In this document: positions 45,453 through 55,810 of the stretch, in pieces
Position numbering within the stretch: position 1 is the stretch's first letter
How the letters are laid out: each line of letters starts with the position of its first letter
Origin: Colwellia sp.
Lineage (GTDB): Bacteria > Pseudomonadota > Gammaproteobacteria > Enterobacterales > Alteromonadaceae
Length of the DNA: 64,000 nucleotides
Direction of reading: 5' to 3'
Assembly (NCBI GenBank): GCA_002733765.1
Contig: NVWU01000018.1
Location: 1 to 64,000 of the forward strand
Notes under the pieces: model-generated
Databases searched by the model: none
What the model was told of the DNA's origin: nothing
The model's input: only the letters and a program-made list of their open reading frames with translations
Position numbers and translations under genes: made by a program

Positions 45453-45677
45453 TTAGGTGCTAGCAACTTGAATTTGTTCAGCAATAGAACGTTGAATACT
45501 TATTTTAGTATTATGTAACCGAAAAGCTATTGGTCCATTAAAGGGCGCTTTATGCGCTAATGCTATTTCGGTACGCAAAGCAAAACCTTGCTCTAGTAAC
45601 TGAGCCGAGAGTATTTCATCAAGCGGTAATCCGCTAATTCTAACCACCTGATTTTTGGCTACATCAACTAAAGTCAT
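45453..45677 (-). CDS. feoA: Ferrous iron transport accessory protein FeoA
   Basis: FeoA is a small SH3-like cytosolic protein that supports FeoB. The 74-residue product has the family pattern VVRISGLPLDEILSAQLLEQ, GFALRTEIALAHKAPFNGPI and a final AFRLHNTKISIQRSIAEQI. It is the first gene of feoAB. A Fur-box-like sequence lies about 130 bases upstream, so iron-responsive repression is likely but not proven. Confidence 0.93.
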   Translation of the reverse strand: MTLVDVAKNQVVRISGLPLDEILSAQLLEQGFALRTEIALAHKAPFNGPIAFRLHNTKISIQRSIAEQIQVAST

Positions 45678-45808
45678 TTTTTACCTTTTTACTTCACCTT
45701 TAACAGCAGTCAGTTAAAGATAAGCCTGCTAAATATAAATATAATATCGTCAATACTCTGTTACCACATTCGCTAAAAAGTACAGTTAAGAGAACAAAAC
45801 ATAAAGAC

Positions 45809-45829
45809 TAATGATAATTACTATTATTT
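45809..45829 (-). promoter_or_regulatory. Possible Fur box for feoAB
   Basis: TAATGATAATTACTATTATTT resembles the Fur consensus GATAATGATAATCATTATC. The left half TGATAAT is perfect and the right half is weaker. It lies in the 301-base gap upstream of feoA, where a leftward promoter would be expected. Confidence 0.45.
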
Positions 45830-45942
45830 GCATTCTACACGGAGATGAGCAAGGACACAATGAAAACAATTATTGTTTACGCCTTACTTGATATCGATCA
45901 ATAAATGGCTGAGTCGCCTTATAAAAATTTGAATAAATCAGC

Positions 45943-45966
45943 AAAAAGAGCCTTCCGTGGCACTCT
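45943..45966 (-). terminator. Terminator after parC
   Basis: On the minus strand AGAGTGCC and GGCTCT form an imperfect short stem immediately followed by TTTTT. It begins 12 bases beyond the parC stop codon. The stem contains a bulge, so confidence is moderate. Confidence 0.5.
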
Positions 45967-45978
45967 AAAATTTTATGA

Positions 45979-48261
45979 CTAATCGCTTACCTCTTCTTCT
46001 GTTGCTGTTATTTTAAGCACTTCGACTTGATCTACCCGTTGTAAACCGCGCGGTAACTTATTACCTCTACGGCCACGTTCGCCACGATAATGTTCAATAT
46101 CACTGGGTTTTAAGGTGAGTTTTCGTCTACCTGCATGTAGGGTTACTGATGCGCCCTCAGGTACAATAGCCAGCAAAGTAACGAACTCTTCACGTATTTT
46201 GGCGCGCGCTGATGGAATATTAATAATTTTATTTCCTTTGCCTTTACTTAAAACAGGCAAATTTTTCACCGGAAATACCAACATTCGTCCTTCGGTAGTA
46301 ATCGCTAAACAAGACTCACTGCCAATATTTTCAATTAACTGTGGTGTTAAAACCTTTGCCGCTTGCGGCAAAGAGATCATCGCTTTACCATTTTTATTAC
46401 GACTAATCATATCGCTAAAACAGCTAATAAAGCCATAACCTGCATCACTAACAAGTAGATATTGGGTCTCATCATTAGCCATTAGACAATGAACAAAATT
46501 TTCACCTGTGACAAGATTAAATCGCCCAGTGAGAGGCTCTCCTTGACTGCGCGCTGTTGGTAGCGTGTGCGCATCAGTAGTAAAGGCTCGCCCTGATGAG
46601 TCAATAAAGGCGACAGGACGATTACTACGCCCTTTCGCTGAGCATAAATAACTATCACCCGCTTTATAGCTAAGCGCTGTGGCATCAATATCATGACCTT
46701 TGGCACAACGTGCCCAACCTTTATCTGATACCACAACAGTAACAGGTTCACTTGGCACGAGATCTTTTTCAGTCAACGCTTTTGATTCTTTGCGCTCAAT
46801 CAGTTTAGAGCGGCGATCATCACCGTATTGCTCTGCCGCGGCCATTATTTCTTTTTTCATTAGCGTGCTCATACGTGCTTTTGAATTAAGAGTTTTTTCT
46901 AAATATGCTTGCTCTTCGCGCAATTCATCTTGCTCAGCGCGAATTTTAAATTCTTCTAATTTAGCCAGTTGTCTAAGTTTAATTTCTAAAATGGCGTGGG
47001 CTTGAATTTCTGACAAACTAAAGCGTGACATTAACTCTGCTTTAGGATCGTCAAAACCACGGATAATTTCAATTACTTCATCAATATTTAAGTAAGCAAC
47101 TAATAAACCATCTAAAATATGTAAACGTGCCAAGACCTTATCTAAACGATATTGCAAACGTCGGCGTACAGTTTCACGACGGTACTCAAGCCACTCGGTT
47201 AATATTTCTCGTAAGTTCTTCACCGCTGGACGATTGTCTAAACCAATCATATTGATATTGACACGGTAACTTTTTTCTAAATCAGTACTGGCAAATAAAT
47301 GTTGCATTAATTGTTCAATATCAACTCGGTTCGAGCGAGGAACAATGACTAAGCGTACTGGATTTTCATGATCAGATTCATCACGAAGATCTATCACCAT
47401 CGGTAATTTCTTCGCGGTCATTTGTCCAGCAATTTGTTCTAAAATTTTACCACCTGATGCTTGATGCGGTAATGCGGTGATCACCACTTCATTTTGTTCT
47501 ACATCATAAATCGCGCGCATTTTAATGCTGCCACGCCCTGTTTGATATATTTTTTCAATATCCGCTTTAGGGGTAATTATTTCCGCATCCGTTGGGTAAT
47601 CTGGTCCTTTTACAAATTCAAGTAAATCTGTAACTTCTGCTTTGGGTTGATCAATTAAATGCACACAAGCAGCTGCAATTTCACGCACATTATGAGGCGG
47701 GATATCTGTAGCCATACCGACAGCAATACCGGTAATGCCATTGAGCATAATATGGGGTAAACGCGCCGGCAATGTTTTAGGTTCGTTCATGGTACCATCA
47801 AAATTTGGCACCCAATCAACCGTTCCTTGACCCAGCTCAGAGAGCAGAATTTCACTAAAACGTGATAAACGCGACTCAGTATAACGCATAGCCGCAAAAG
47901 ACTTTGGATCATCTGGCGCGCCCCAGTTTCCTTGTCCATCAACTAAAGGGTAACGATAAGAAAAAGGTTGCGCCATTAACACCATAGCTTCATAACAAGC
48001 ACTGTCACCATGGGGATGGAATTTACCGAGCACATCACCAACGGTACGGGCTGATTTTTTGTATTTAGCTGTTGCTGATAATCCTAGCTCTGACATGGCA
48101 TAAACAATACGCCTTTGTACTGGTTTTAAGCCGTCACCAATATGTGGCAAAGCACGGTCCATAATAACGTACATGGAGTAATTTAAATAAGCTTCTTCGG
48201 TAAAGCGTCTTAGGGGGACTTGCTCTACCCCGTCTGGACTATATTCGAGCACATCAGACAT
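45979..48261 (-). CDS. parC: DNA topoisomerase IV subunit A
   Basis: ParC is the DNA-cleaving subunit of topoisomerase IV, which decatenates daughter chromosomes. It is 760 residues, close to E. coli (752). The catalytic tyrosine lies in [12 protein letters not shown]. The quinolone-resistance region reads [16 protein letters not shown], which is the sensitive wild-type form at the usual Ser and Glu positions. The Ile in [18 protein letters not shown] and a C-terminal beta-pinwheel are present. Unlike in close-packed parC-parE arrangements, the parE gene is 2.8 kb upstream on the same strand, with a chemoreceptor gene pair between. Confidence 0.97.
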   Translation of the reverse strand: MSDVLEYSPDGVEQVPLRRFTEEAYLNYSMYVIMDRALPHIGDGLKPVQRRIVYAMSELGLSATAKYKKSARTVGDVLGKFHPHGDSACYEAMVLMAQPFSYRYPLVDGQGNWGAPDDPKSFAAMRYTESRLSRFSEILLSELGQGTVDWVPNFDGTMNEPKTLPARLPHIMLNGITGIAVGMATDIPPHNVREIAAACVHLIDQPKAEVTDLLEFVKGPDYPTDAEIITPKADIEKIYQTGRGSIKMRAIYDVEQNEVVITALPHQASGGKILEQIAGQMTAKKLPMVIDLRDESDHENPVRLVIVPRSNRVDIEQLMQHLFASTDLEKSYRVNINMIGLDNRPAVKNLREILTEWLEYRRETVRRRLQYRLDKVLARLHILDGLLVAYLNIDEVIEIIRGFDDPKAELMSRFSLSEIQAHAILEIKLRQLAKLEEFKIRAEQDELREEQAYLEKTLNSKARMSTLMKKEIMAAAEQYGDDRRSKLIERKESKALTEKDLVPSEPVTVVVSDKGWARCAKGHDIDATALSYKAGDSYLCSAKGRSNRPVAFIDSSGRAFTTDAHTLPTARSQGEPLTGRFNLVTGENFVHCLMANDETQYLLVSDAGYGFISCFSDMISRNKNGKAMISLPQAAKVLTPQLIENIGSESCLAITTEGRMLVFPVKNLPVLSKGKGNKIINIPSARAKIREEFVTLLAIVPEGASVTLHAGRRKLTLKPSDIEHYRGERGRRGNKLPRGLQRVDQVEVLKITATEEEVSD

Positions 48262-48624
48262 GAAATGATTTTCCTATTCCCGTAAACATGAGTATCGTAA
48301 ACACAAGAGTCTAAAATATGAGTACGATTTATTTTTATTATAAATAACGATATGGCCTACAAGCTTATATGATTTTTATAGCCAAGTGAATTCAAAAAGC
48401 TAGTGCTGATACCTTTCCGTCTATTCAATAGCAGTGTTAGGTAAAATAGTGACAAACTAAATCACCAACATGACGACCAAAATCATCATTGATTTGTTTA
48501 AAGTGGGTATCTACTGTCAAGAAGAGCTAAGCTTGCACTTACGCAGCTCGGTCAATAGCTAGCAACCAGTATACCGCCAAAAAAGCTTAGACTAGCGATT
48601 CAATACAGTAAAAAACAATGCCAA
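48262..48624. other. 363-bp gap upstream of parC with no gene
   Basis: No open frame with a ribosome site, no strong hairpin and no tRNA could be seen. The parC promoter must lie here, but I cannot point to a clear one. Confidence 0.5.
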
Positions 48625-50139
48625 TTAAAGTGAAGGTTGAGTGCGTTGCTTCTCAATAATCATACTATCAATATAAGACAATAATTCTTGGCTAGAACTT
48701 TCCATCTCCTCAACATAAAAAATTATCTGATTACGTATAGAAGTATCATTTTCCCAGTTTAATGATAAATGATCTATCGCTTGAATTATTGAGTCGTGTA
48801 CTTGCTCATGAACTTGTTCAATTTTTCCAAAACTTTTCGTTTGATTAAAAATAGCGCCCTGTTCACCAAAATACCATTGCCCAAACGAACATTCATGACA
48901 ATCAACGGTGACAACAGCACGACTCTGACTATCATCTGCATTAGTTATACTACGATAAGCATTTTGCTTAAATACCATAAGATCAGCTTTAATTAAAGAA
49001 CCAGCAGCTTTATCTTTCGCAAAATCAACTAGTTGAGTTGTTTTTACAGCCGAGTTTGCCAAAGTGTTAATATTATGGTGCAAACCATCAATTAATTCAT
49101 TAGCATTAGCCGTTAAGTTAACCGACTCCTCAGCTTGTTGGGTTATATCATTAACGCGTTGCGAAAAAAAAGTTAAAATCTTCGATATTTCATCCGCTGT
49201 AACTTTGGTTCGCGCTGACAATGCTTTAACTTCATCAGCAACAACAGCAAAACCTCGACCATGTTCTCCTGCTCTAGCCGCTTCAATAGAAGCATTTAAT
49301 GCTAATAGGTTTGTTTGATCGGCAATTGCAGTAATCGTTGATAAAGCACTCGTTATTTTTTTACTGTCTTCAATTAATTGACCAACGACTTGGGCAACAC
49401 CATCAACATTAACTCGTATAGTACTAAGCGACTCATTAATATGCATAACCGCTTTATCACTCGCTTTCGCTGATACTGCATTATCAATAGCAAGCTGTTC
49501 TATTTGTATAATTTCATCATTGATTTTTGTAAGATCTATTTGACTAATGTGTAAATCATCAATCAAGTTTTTCGTATTAAGCTGATACAAGTCGCTGGTT
49601 AAAGCGTTTTTCGAAATAAACTCAATGTTATCGTTCATCGCTTGAAGTGATAAATTAATATTGGTTAATGATACTTTCAATGTTCCTGGCAATGCCGATG
49701 GAAAGGTCGGCCTAGAAAAGTCATTCTTCCCTGCATAGCTAAAGCACGTATTAACCTCATTAAAGTAATTCTCTAAAATATCAAGAAATTCATTTAATTC
49801 CCAAGCAACTTTTCCTACCTCACCTAAACCTTTAGTTTGGGTAATACGACGAGTTAAATGGCCTTTATTAGCATCAATAAGAACTTCATTGATAATTTTT
49901 AACGTTACTAAGTAGCTGTTAAAACCAGAGAATATTTTGATAGCAACCAGAGCAATTATTGTTGCGGCAGACAGCATAAACCAATCCATGCCATGTAAAA
50001 AAAAGATATAGGTAAACTGCAAGAAAGCAACAACGCCTAATAAGCTAGCATAAAAAGCAAGTTTTGTTCGAAGCAAGGGAATATTAGCATAAGTCTTAGT
50101 GCTTTTATTAACCTGGGAGTGTGCTGTGTTTTTTTTCAT
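48625..50139 (-). CDS. Chemoreceptor with C-terminal zinc-binding (CZB) domain
   Basis: A 504-residue membrane receptor. The ATG at 50137-50139 follows AGGGGGTAAATATT; the longer open frame overlapping the upstream gene is rejected. Two close hydrophobic segments at about 22-70 give almost no periplasmic loop. A HAMP-like region and the receptor tip ([39 protein letters not shown]) follow. A CZB domain covers about 405-490, with the [14 protein letters not shown] motif and later VHEQVHDS supplying His/Cys zinc ligands. There is no sensory domain of its own; the PAS protein encoded 13 bases upstream probably provides it. Confidence 0.9.
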   Translation of the reverse strand: MKKNTAHSQVNKSTKTYANIPLLRTKLAFYASLLGVVAFLQFTYIFFLHGMDWFMLSAATIIALVAIKIFSGFNSYLVTLKIINEVLIDANKGHLTRRITQTKGLGEVGKVAWELNEFLDILENYFNEVNTCFSYAGKNDFSRPTFPSALPGTLKVSLTNINLSLQAMNDNIEFISKNALTSDLYQLNTKNLIDDLHISQIDLTKINDEIIQIEQLAIDNAVSAKASDKAVMHINESLSTIRVNVDGVAQVVGQLIEDSKKITSALSTITAIADQTNLLALNASIEAARAGEHGRGFAVVADEVKALSARTKVTADEISKILTFFSQRVNDITQQAEESVNLTANANELIDGLHHNINTLANSAVKTTQLVDFAKDKAAGSLIKADLMVFKQNAYRSITNADDSQSRAVVTVDCHECSFGQWYFGEQGAIFNQTKSFGKIEQVHEQVHDSIIQAIDHLSLNWENDTSIRNQIIFYVEEMESSSQELLSYIDSMIIEKQRTQPSL

Positions 50140-50152
50140 AATATTTACCCCC

Positions 50153-50692
50153 TTATGCCTCATTGAATAAATTAATAACAAAACTCTGATAGTCAATTTG
50201 TAGTTCTTCAAGTTTTTGCTGTAAAAATTTAATTGATTCTTGCTCACCAACTTTAGCTGAGTTCGCGGAATTTTCTAGTTGCAACATTTGTTGATATATT
50301 GGTGCTATGACTTGAATTGCTGAGGCTGGTGGTGTACGCCTAACGGAAAAAAAACCAGTCGATTTTTCTGTTCTATCATATTCGGCTGTTACATTAGCAA
50401 ATACCCAATAATAACGCCCATCACTACGTAGATTTTTAACAAAGCCGAAGAATTCATTTTCATCCTTAAGAGTTTGCCAGAGAAATTTAAATACACCTTT
50501 TGGCATATCAGGGTGACGTATAACATTATGATTTTTGCCTAGTAATTGCTCTTCATTCAGCAATGCCATTTCCATAAAAGTACGGTTAACATAGGTAATA
50601 TTACCGCGAAGATCTGTTTTACTGACGATAAACTCTTCATCAGCCATAACAATTTCTTCATCGATGAGGGTTACATTGAGGTTATTAGACAT
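50153..50692 (-). CDS. Stand-alone Aer-type PAS protein
   Basis: A 179-residue cytosolic PAS protein. It has the aerotaxis-type pattern ([59 protein letters not shown]), like the PAS part of the fused receptor at 33188-34726. It ends in a helical, coiled-coil-like tail ([20 protein letters not shown]). It is translationally close to the CZB receptor gene, so the pair looks like an Aer split into sensor and signalling subunits. FAD binding is inferred from the motif family. Confidence 0.9.
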   Translation of the reverse strand: MSNNLNVTLIDEEIVMADEEFIVSKTDLRGNITYVNRTFMEMALLNEEQLLGKNHNVIRHPDMPKGVFKFLWQTLKDENEFFGFVKNLRSDGRYYWVFANVTAEYDRTEKSTGFFSVRRTPPASAIQVIAPIYQQMLQLENSANSAKVGEQESIKFLQQKLEELQIDYQSFVINLFNEA

Positions 50693-51071
50693 AAAATTTT
50701 TTGACTTATTTCTTATTTTAAACCACGTGACCGTATCACATCAAAACACTAAAAATAATGACATATATCAAAAAATAATTTATTGGTTATATTCACTACA
50801 AAAGAAATACATTGATAGCTTACTCTGTTAACCAAAACAATTAATAACTATAAAACAGTATATTAGGTAGATTATTAAGATGGTGACTCAACTCAGTTAT
50901 CATGTCAGCACCTAGCTTCTATCGAGATATTGGCTTGTGTCATCAACAACAACAACGGTTACTGCTTTGGCTAGCGCTAGTAATTTATCTTATGGGTATT
51001 CAAAGTCATATTAAATCGCTATTGAAACAAAATAGCATAAAAATATTTTTCTTCTCGCTTTACCTTATAGC
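50693..51071. other. 379-bp gap between the PAS gene and parE
   Basis: A plus-strand frame of 57 codons (50902-51075) starts with ATG and has one hydrophobic stretch. It has no ribosome site and runs into the end of parE. I treat it as unsupported. No terminator or sigma-28 promoter was found. Confidence 0.4.
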
Positions 51072-52967
51072 TTAATCGATCACCGCCATGTCACCTTTGC
51101 TTTGTAGCCATTTTTTACGATCACCGGCCCGTTTTTTCGACAATAACATATCCATCATTTCAATGGTTTCGGCGTGCTCTTCATCAAGCGCGGTTAATTG
51201 TACTAAACGGCGCGTATTGGGATCCATAGTGGTTTCACGTAGCTGTAAGGGGTTCATTTCACCCAAGCCTTTAAAGCGTTGTACATTAACTTTACCACGC
51301 TTTTTCTCCGCTTCAATTCGGTCAAGTATGCCATCTTTTTCTGCTTCATCTAATGCATAGAATACCTCTTTACCGATATCAATTCGATACAGTGGCGGCA
51401 TGGCAACATAAACGTGTCCTGCTTGCACTAGCGGTAAAAAGTGTTGCGTAAACAATGCACAGAGTAAAGTGGCAATATGTAAACCATCAGAATCAGCGTC
51501 AGCAAGAATACAAATTTTACCGTAACGTAATTCTGATAAGTCATCGCTATCGGGATCGATACCTAAAGCAACTGAAATATCATGTACTTCTTGCGAAGCA
51601 AGAATTTGTCCAGAGTCAACTTCCCACGTATTAAGAATTTTACCTCGCAGTGGCATAATGGCTTGTATTTCACGATCTCGTGCCTGTTTAGCACTACCGC
51701 CCGCAGAATCACCCTCCACTAAGAATAATTCTGTACGTGATAAATCTTGGCTACCACAATCGGTCAATTTTCCAGGTAAAGCAGGCCCTGAAGTGATTTT
51801 TTTACGTACTACCTTTTTACTGGCGCGCATACGCTTTTGCGCATTGCTGATACAAAATTCCGCTAATAACTCAGCAATATCGGTATGTTCATTTAACCAA
51901 AGGCTAAAGGCATCCTTTACCACACCAGTAACAAACGCGGCACATTGTCGGGATGATAAACGCTCTTTGGTTTGACCCGCAAATTGTGGATCTTGCATTT
52001 TAATCGACAAGATATAACTACATTTATCCCAAATATCATCAGGCGCTAATTTAACACCACGGGGAACTAAATTTCGAAATTCACAAAATTCACGCATCGC
52101 TTCTAATAAACCCTGACGCAAGCCATTAACATGCGTACCGCCAGCGATAGTTGGAATTAAGTTAACATAACTTTCACCGATACCTTCTCCACCTTCGGGT
52201 AGCCAAGTTATCGCCCAATCTGCTGTTTCATTTTGCGAGGAAAACACACCAACAAAAGGATCTTCCGGTAAATTTACATAGCCTTGAACTGATTCTTTTA
52301 AATAATCGGTTAAACCATCTTCATAGCACCATTCATACTTTTTATTTTCAATTTTATCATGAAACTTAAGGGTTAGGCCTGGGCACAATACCGCTTTTGC
52401 TTTTAATAAATGCGTCAGTTTTAATACTGAAAATTTAGGGGAGTCAAAATAGCTAGGATCAGGCCAAAACTTTACTCGAGTACCGGTATTACGCTTACCA
52501 ACAGTGCCGGTTTCAGTTAACTCTTCAACCTTATCGCCATTTTCAAAAGCCATTTCAAAAACGATACCATTACGCCTTACGGTTACATCTACACGTGTCG
52601 ATAAAGCATTAACCACCGAAATACCAACACCATGTAAACCACCTGAAAACTGATAACTTTTATTGGAAAATTTACCGCCGGCATGCAGCTTACAAAAGAT
52701 AAGTTCAACCCCTGACACGCCCTCTTCAGGGTGAATATCGGTAGGCATACCACGACCATCATCAATAATTTCAAGTGACTGATCTTTTTCTAAAATAACA
52801 CTAATATTTTGTGCATGACCGGCTAGCGCTTCATCCACCGAGTTATCAATAACTTCTTGGCCCAAATGGTTAGGTCGCGTGGTATCTGTATACATACCTG
52901 GGCGACGGCGAACGGGTTCTAAGCCGCTTAGTACTTCAATGGAGTCAGAGTTATATTGGTCGGTCAT
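51072..52967 (-). CDS. parE: DNA topoisomerase IV subunit B
   Basis: ParE is the ATPase subunit of topoisomerase IV. The 631-residue protein matches E. coli ParE (630) in length. The GHKL ATPase domain has EVIDNSVDEALAGHA and IDDGRGMPTDIHPEEG. The TOPRIM domain has LVEGDSAGGSAKQARDREIQ and ADADSDGLHIATLLC, and the PLRGKILNTWEVD segment of the quinolone region is present. The C-terminus includes GLGEMNPLQLRETTMDP. It ends the nudF-yqiB-cpdA-yqiA-parE run. Confidence 0.98.
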   Translation of the reverse strand: MTDQYNSDSIEVLSGLEPVRRRPGMYTDTTRPNHLGQEVIDNSVDEALAGHAQNISVILEKDQSLEIIDDGRGMPTDIHPEEGVSGVELIFCKLHAGGKFSNKSYQFSGGLHGVGISVVNALSTRVDVTVRRNGIVFEMAFENGDKVEELTETGTVGKRNTGTRVKFWPDPSYFDSPKFSVLKLTHLLKAKAVLCPGLTLKFHDKIENKKYEWCYEDGLTDYLKESVQGYVNLPEDPFVGVFSSQNETADWAITWLPEGGEGIGESYVNLIPTIAGGTHVNGLRQGLLEAMREFCEFRNLVPRGVKLAPDDIWDKCSYILSIKMQDPQFAGQTKERLSSRQCAAFVTGVVKDAFSLWLNEHTDIAELLAEFCISNAQKRMRASKKVVRKKITSGPALPGKLTDCGSQDLSRTELFLVEGDSAGGSAKQARDREIQAIMPLRGKILNTWEVDSGQILASQEVHDISVALGIDPDSDDLSELRYGKICILADADSDGLHIATLLCALFTQHFLPLVQAGHVYVAMPPLYRIDIGKEVFYALDEAEKDGILDRIEAEKKRGKVNVQRFKGLGEMNPLQLRETTMDPNTRRLVQLTALDEEHAETIEMMDMLLSKKRAGDRKKWLQSKGDMAVID

Positions 52968-53030
52968 GTTTATATGGTATCTTTATAAATATTATTTTTG
53001 TTTGGCGTTTTTACGGCTTAAATTCAAGTA

Positions 53031-53630
53031 TTAAAAACGGTTGAGTTGAAAAAAATCTGCGATTGCCGGTAAATGTTGCTCAAAATCAACAAAGCTATGA
53101 TCGCCACCCTGCTCGACGACTAATCGACAGTGTTGGTATTTTTCAACTGCTTGTTGGTAATTTAACACTTCATCATCAGTTTGTACCATAACTAGGTAAT
53201 TATTTTTTTGCTTCATATCAAAACTAGGCGCTTTTGATTCAATAGCTTTTAAGTCAACCATATGTGCTTTGGTAACTTGATAAACCTCTTCGGTGTAAGG
53301 GTTCAGTTGCTCTCCAATATAATCTTTAAGTAATTCAAACGGCTTAATGGCAGGGTTAACAAGTACACTGGTAACATTATATTTCTCTGACAAATAAGCA
53401 GCGAAGTATCCGCCTAATGAAGAACCAATTAAGCTCCATGAACTATTAGTGTGAGACGATTGAATTATCTGTTCTAGTTGATTAATAGCCCCCTTGGGAT
53501 TGCTAACAAGTTGCGGGCAATAAAAATGAACCTGAGGGAAATACTCACGTAAATAATGTCGTGTTTGCTCTGCTTTTAGCGATAATGGTGATGAGTTAAA
53601 ACCATGAATATAAAGGATGTTTTTTTGCAT
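53031..53630 (-). CDS. yqiA: YqiA-family esterase
   Basis: A 199-residue cytosolic alpha/beta-hydrolase. Family landmarks are the N-terminal ILYIHGFNSSPLSLKAEQT, nucleophile elbow SLIGSSLGGYFA (Ser), the LVMVQTDDEVLNYQQA acid segment and the late catalytic His in GGDHSFVDFEQHL. E. coli YqiA has esterase activity on short acyl esters; its natural substrate is unknown. It is the gene before parE, as in E. coli. Confidence 0.93.
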   Translation of the reverse strand: MQKNILYIHGFNSSPLSLKAEQTRHYLREYFPQVHFYCPQLVSNPKGAINQLEQIIQSSHTNSSWSLIGSSLGGYFAAYLSEKYNVTSVLVNPAIKPFELLKDYIGEQLNPYTEEVYQVTKAHMVDLKAIESKAPSFDMKQKNNYLVMVQTDDEVLNYQQAVEKYQHCRLVVEQGGDHSFVDFEQHLPAIADFFQLNRF

Positions 53631-53673
53631 TATTGTACTTCTAACAACTTAGTTTTTCTTAAGGAATAATAAA

Positions 53674-54432
53674 TCAAGGCGTAATAATTTCACTCCCAAT
53701 GGTACCATTACCATTAAGATATAATAATCGATAACTGGGCATAATAGAGGCCATTTTTTCTTTAGTATCACCAAATTGAACAGATGTTGCAGGGCAAGTA
53801 TAAATATCAACATGGTCCTTAGAGTATTGGCTAGCTCTGTGTACGTGCCCACAGGCAATTGCTTTTATATTATTGTTAGTATTATTTAATTGATTAACAG
53901 TTTGCCAAAAAGCCTGCTGATTAGTTAAGCCATGCTTATCAATATAATAACCAATATCTACTGGATGATGGTGCATCATCAATAGTTGATATTTATTTGG
54001 GTCTATTCGTTGAGGTAATGCATCTAAGGCTTTTTCACTAATCAAGCCTGATGGTATTTCGCTTTTACTGTCTACGAGCTGTACCTGCCAAAAATCATGG
54101 TTGATGATGTTATCGATATGAAAATTTGGCGCGGTTAAATATTTAGCAAGCATTGGTTTATCATCATGGTTGCCAGCTAAAAAATATACTGGAATAGTCA
54201 ACTTGGCCTGCACCACTGCTTCAACAAAGTATTGATAAGATAATTCAGAGTGATCTTGAGTGAGATCTCCGGTAAAGACAGCACAATCAATATTTTTTCG
54301 TAACGAAATATCCGCTAAAACTTGTGTTAAATTTTGCCAAACATTCGCACCAAAATGTTTGGCACTTTTATCAGAAAATAAGTGACAATCGCTAAACTGG
54401 GCAATGGTAAAAACGTTTTTTGGAATATTCAT
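53674..54432 (-). CDS. cpdA: 3',5'-cyclic-AMP phosphodiesterase CpdA
   Basis: CpdA hydrolyses cAMP and so tunes CRP signalling. The 252-residue protein has the full metallophosphoesterase motif series: FSDCHLF, FTGDLTQDHSE, LAGNHDDKP, MMHHHPVDIGY and CGHVHR. It overlaps the end of yqiB by four bases (ATGA), so the two are translationally coupled. The order yqiB-cpdA-yqiA-parE matches E. coli. Confidence 0.93.
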   Translation of the reverse strand: MNIPKNVFTIAQFSDCHLFSDKSAKHFGANVWQNLTQVLADISLRKNIDCAVFTGDLTQDHSELSYQYFVEAVVQAKLTIPVYFLAGNHDDKPMLAKYLTAPNFHIDNIINHDFWQVQLVDSKSEIPSGLISEKALDALPQRIDPNKYQLLMMHHHPVDIGYYIDKHGLTNQQAFWQTVNQLNNTNNNIKAIACGHVHRASQYSKDHVDIYTCPATSVQFGDTKEKMASIMPSYRLLYLNGNGTIGSEIITP

Positions 54433-54953
54433 AAGTTAGCTTGTAACTCAACATTAACTTGTCCGTGCGTTAAACAAAGGTGTAACCATTCATTCAAAAA
54501 TTGATTCATTTGTTGCTTCTCATCCTGTTGATGCATCTGCTTATTCGGATAATCGTAACGAGGCTTTACTTGGTGAATACCTTGGCTGCTGATCACTTCA
54601 GCCACACGAGCATCATGATACAAACGAATAGACATACGAGGTTGAAAAGAGTTGAGTATAGCTTTACTGGTAGACTTCTGTTGCTCAACGCCTTTATTCT
54701 TAAGTACTTTCTGCTCAAAAACCCTTTGTTGAAAGGTAATAAGCGAAGTATAACGAGTCACTTCATTCACGGTTATCGCATAAGAAAGGTGGTTATTAAT
54801 AAAAAAATGGCGTTGTTGATAAAGTTGTGTTTTATCTGCTTGAATTTTTAAAAATAAAAAATAGTTATTGGCACACAACGACATCAAACTAACGAGGTTA
54901 GGCCGATATTTTTTTCTACTATCAATCACTGTGCTGCTGGGGAAAAAACTCAC
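54429..54953 (-). CDS. yqiB: YqiB (DUF1249) protein
   Basis: A 174-residue protein of the DUF1249 family. The recognisable parts are the N-terminal KKYRPNLVSLMSLCANNYFL segment and the RLYHDARVAEVIS stretch followed by PNKQMHQQDEKQQMNQFLNE, with WLHLCLTHG near the end. Function is unknown. Its fixed place between nudF and cpdA in many gammaproteobacteria is the best evidence for identity. Confidence 0.9.
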   Translation of the reverse strand: MSFFPSSTVIDSRKKYRPNLVSLMSLCANNYFLFLKIQADKTQLYQQRHFFINNHLSYAITVNEVTRYTSLITFQQRVFEQKVLKNKGVEQQKSTSKAILNSFQPRMSIRLYHDARVAEVISSQGIHQVKPRYDYPNKQMHQQDEKQQMNQFLNEWLHLCLTHGQVNVELQANL

Positions 54954-55015
54954 TTATGAGAGCCCTTTTTTTTATAACTCTGTTAAATAATTGTGTTGTA
55001 GCACTAAAATACAAA

Positions 55016-55651
55016 CTACAAATTTTGATAATTTATTGCCAGCCATTGTAAGCCAATTATCGTTGCAGCGTTACTAATTTTACCATTAGTGAGTAATGTT
55101 AAAGCATCAGTACGTGAAACAACATGTACCATAATATCTTCATTTTCATCGGCTAAACCATAAATACTACCCGATGAAACTTCGCTGCTATCAAACGTTG
55201 CCCAATATAAATGAATACATTCACTCATACCGCCAGGGCTAGAAAAATACTTCATAATAAATTGTACTGATATTTGCTTTAATTCAATGTTGGCTTCTTC
55301 TTTCGTTTCACGAATAGCCACCTCAATTGGACTTTCATTTTCATTAAACATACCGGCAACAAATTCAAGCATCCACGGTGTTTCATTTGTCCGTAAAACA
55401 CCAGCCCTAAATTGCTCTAATAATAATAACGTGTCTTTTTGGGGGTCATAAAGCATAACCACAACAGCATCTCCACGTTCAAATATTTCACGAGTAAAGG
55501 TATTACTTTGATTGCCAGAAAATAATTTATGATTAAGGTGGTATTCATCCATCTTAAAAAAACCATGATATTTTGTTTCTACGGCAAGTACATTAGTATC
55601 ATCTTTACTGTATTGCAGCATAGTCGTTTGGACATTTTCATTATCAAACAT
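55016..55651 (-). CDS. nudF: ADP-ribose pyrophosphatase NudF
   Basis: NudF hydrolyses ADP-ribose to AMP and ribose 5-phosphate. The 211-residue protein has an N-terminal domain (YHGFFKMDEYHLNHKLFSGN) and the Nudix box GMFNENESPIEVAIRETKEE, with the metal-binding REtkEE core complete. The Gly usually found near the end of the box is Asn, a minor change. The SSPGGMSECIHLYWA segment is typical of this subfamily. It is divergent from tolC. Confidence 0.93.
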   Translation of the reverse strand: MFDNENVQTTMLQYSKDDTNVLAVETKYHGFFKMDEYHLNHKLFSGNQSNTFTREIFERGDAVVVMLYDPQKDTLLLLEQFRAGVLRTNETPWMLEFVAGMFNENESPIEVAIRETKEEANIELKQISVQFIMKYFSSPGGMSECIHLYWATFDSSEVSSGSIYGLADENEDIMVHVVSRTDALTLLTNGKISNAATIIGLQWLAINYQNL

Positions 55652-55810
55652 AATTTATCTCTTTTTAATAATAATTTGTTACACTAGTAAAAATTATTTC
55701 ATTTGGTTAATTTAACAGTCAATGTAGGATAGTGTATCTAATTGAATCGTTAAATTAACAGCAATAAAAGTAAATTTTGTACTCATGCTTACTCAAGGAA
55801 AGCCTTACTC

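Noticed and set aside
50902-51075. 57-codon plus-strand frame with one hydrophobic segment between the PAS gene and parE
   Set aside because: It has no ribosome site, overlaps the parE stop in antisense, and has no terminator or known relatives.
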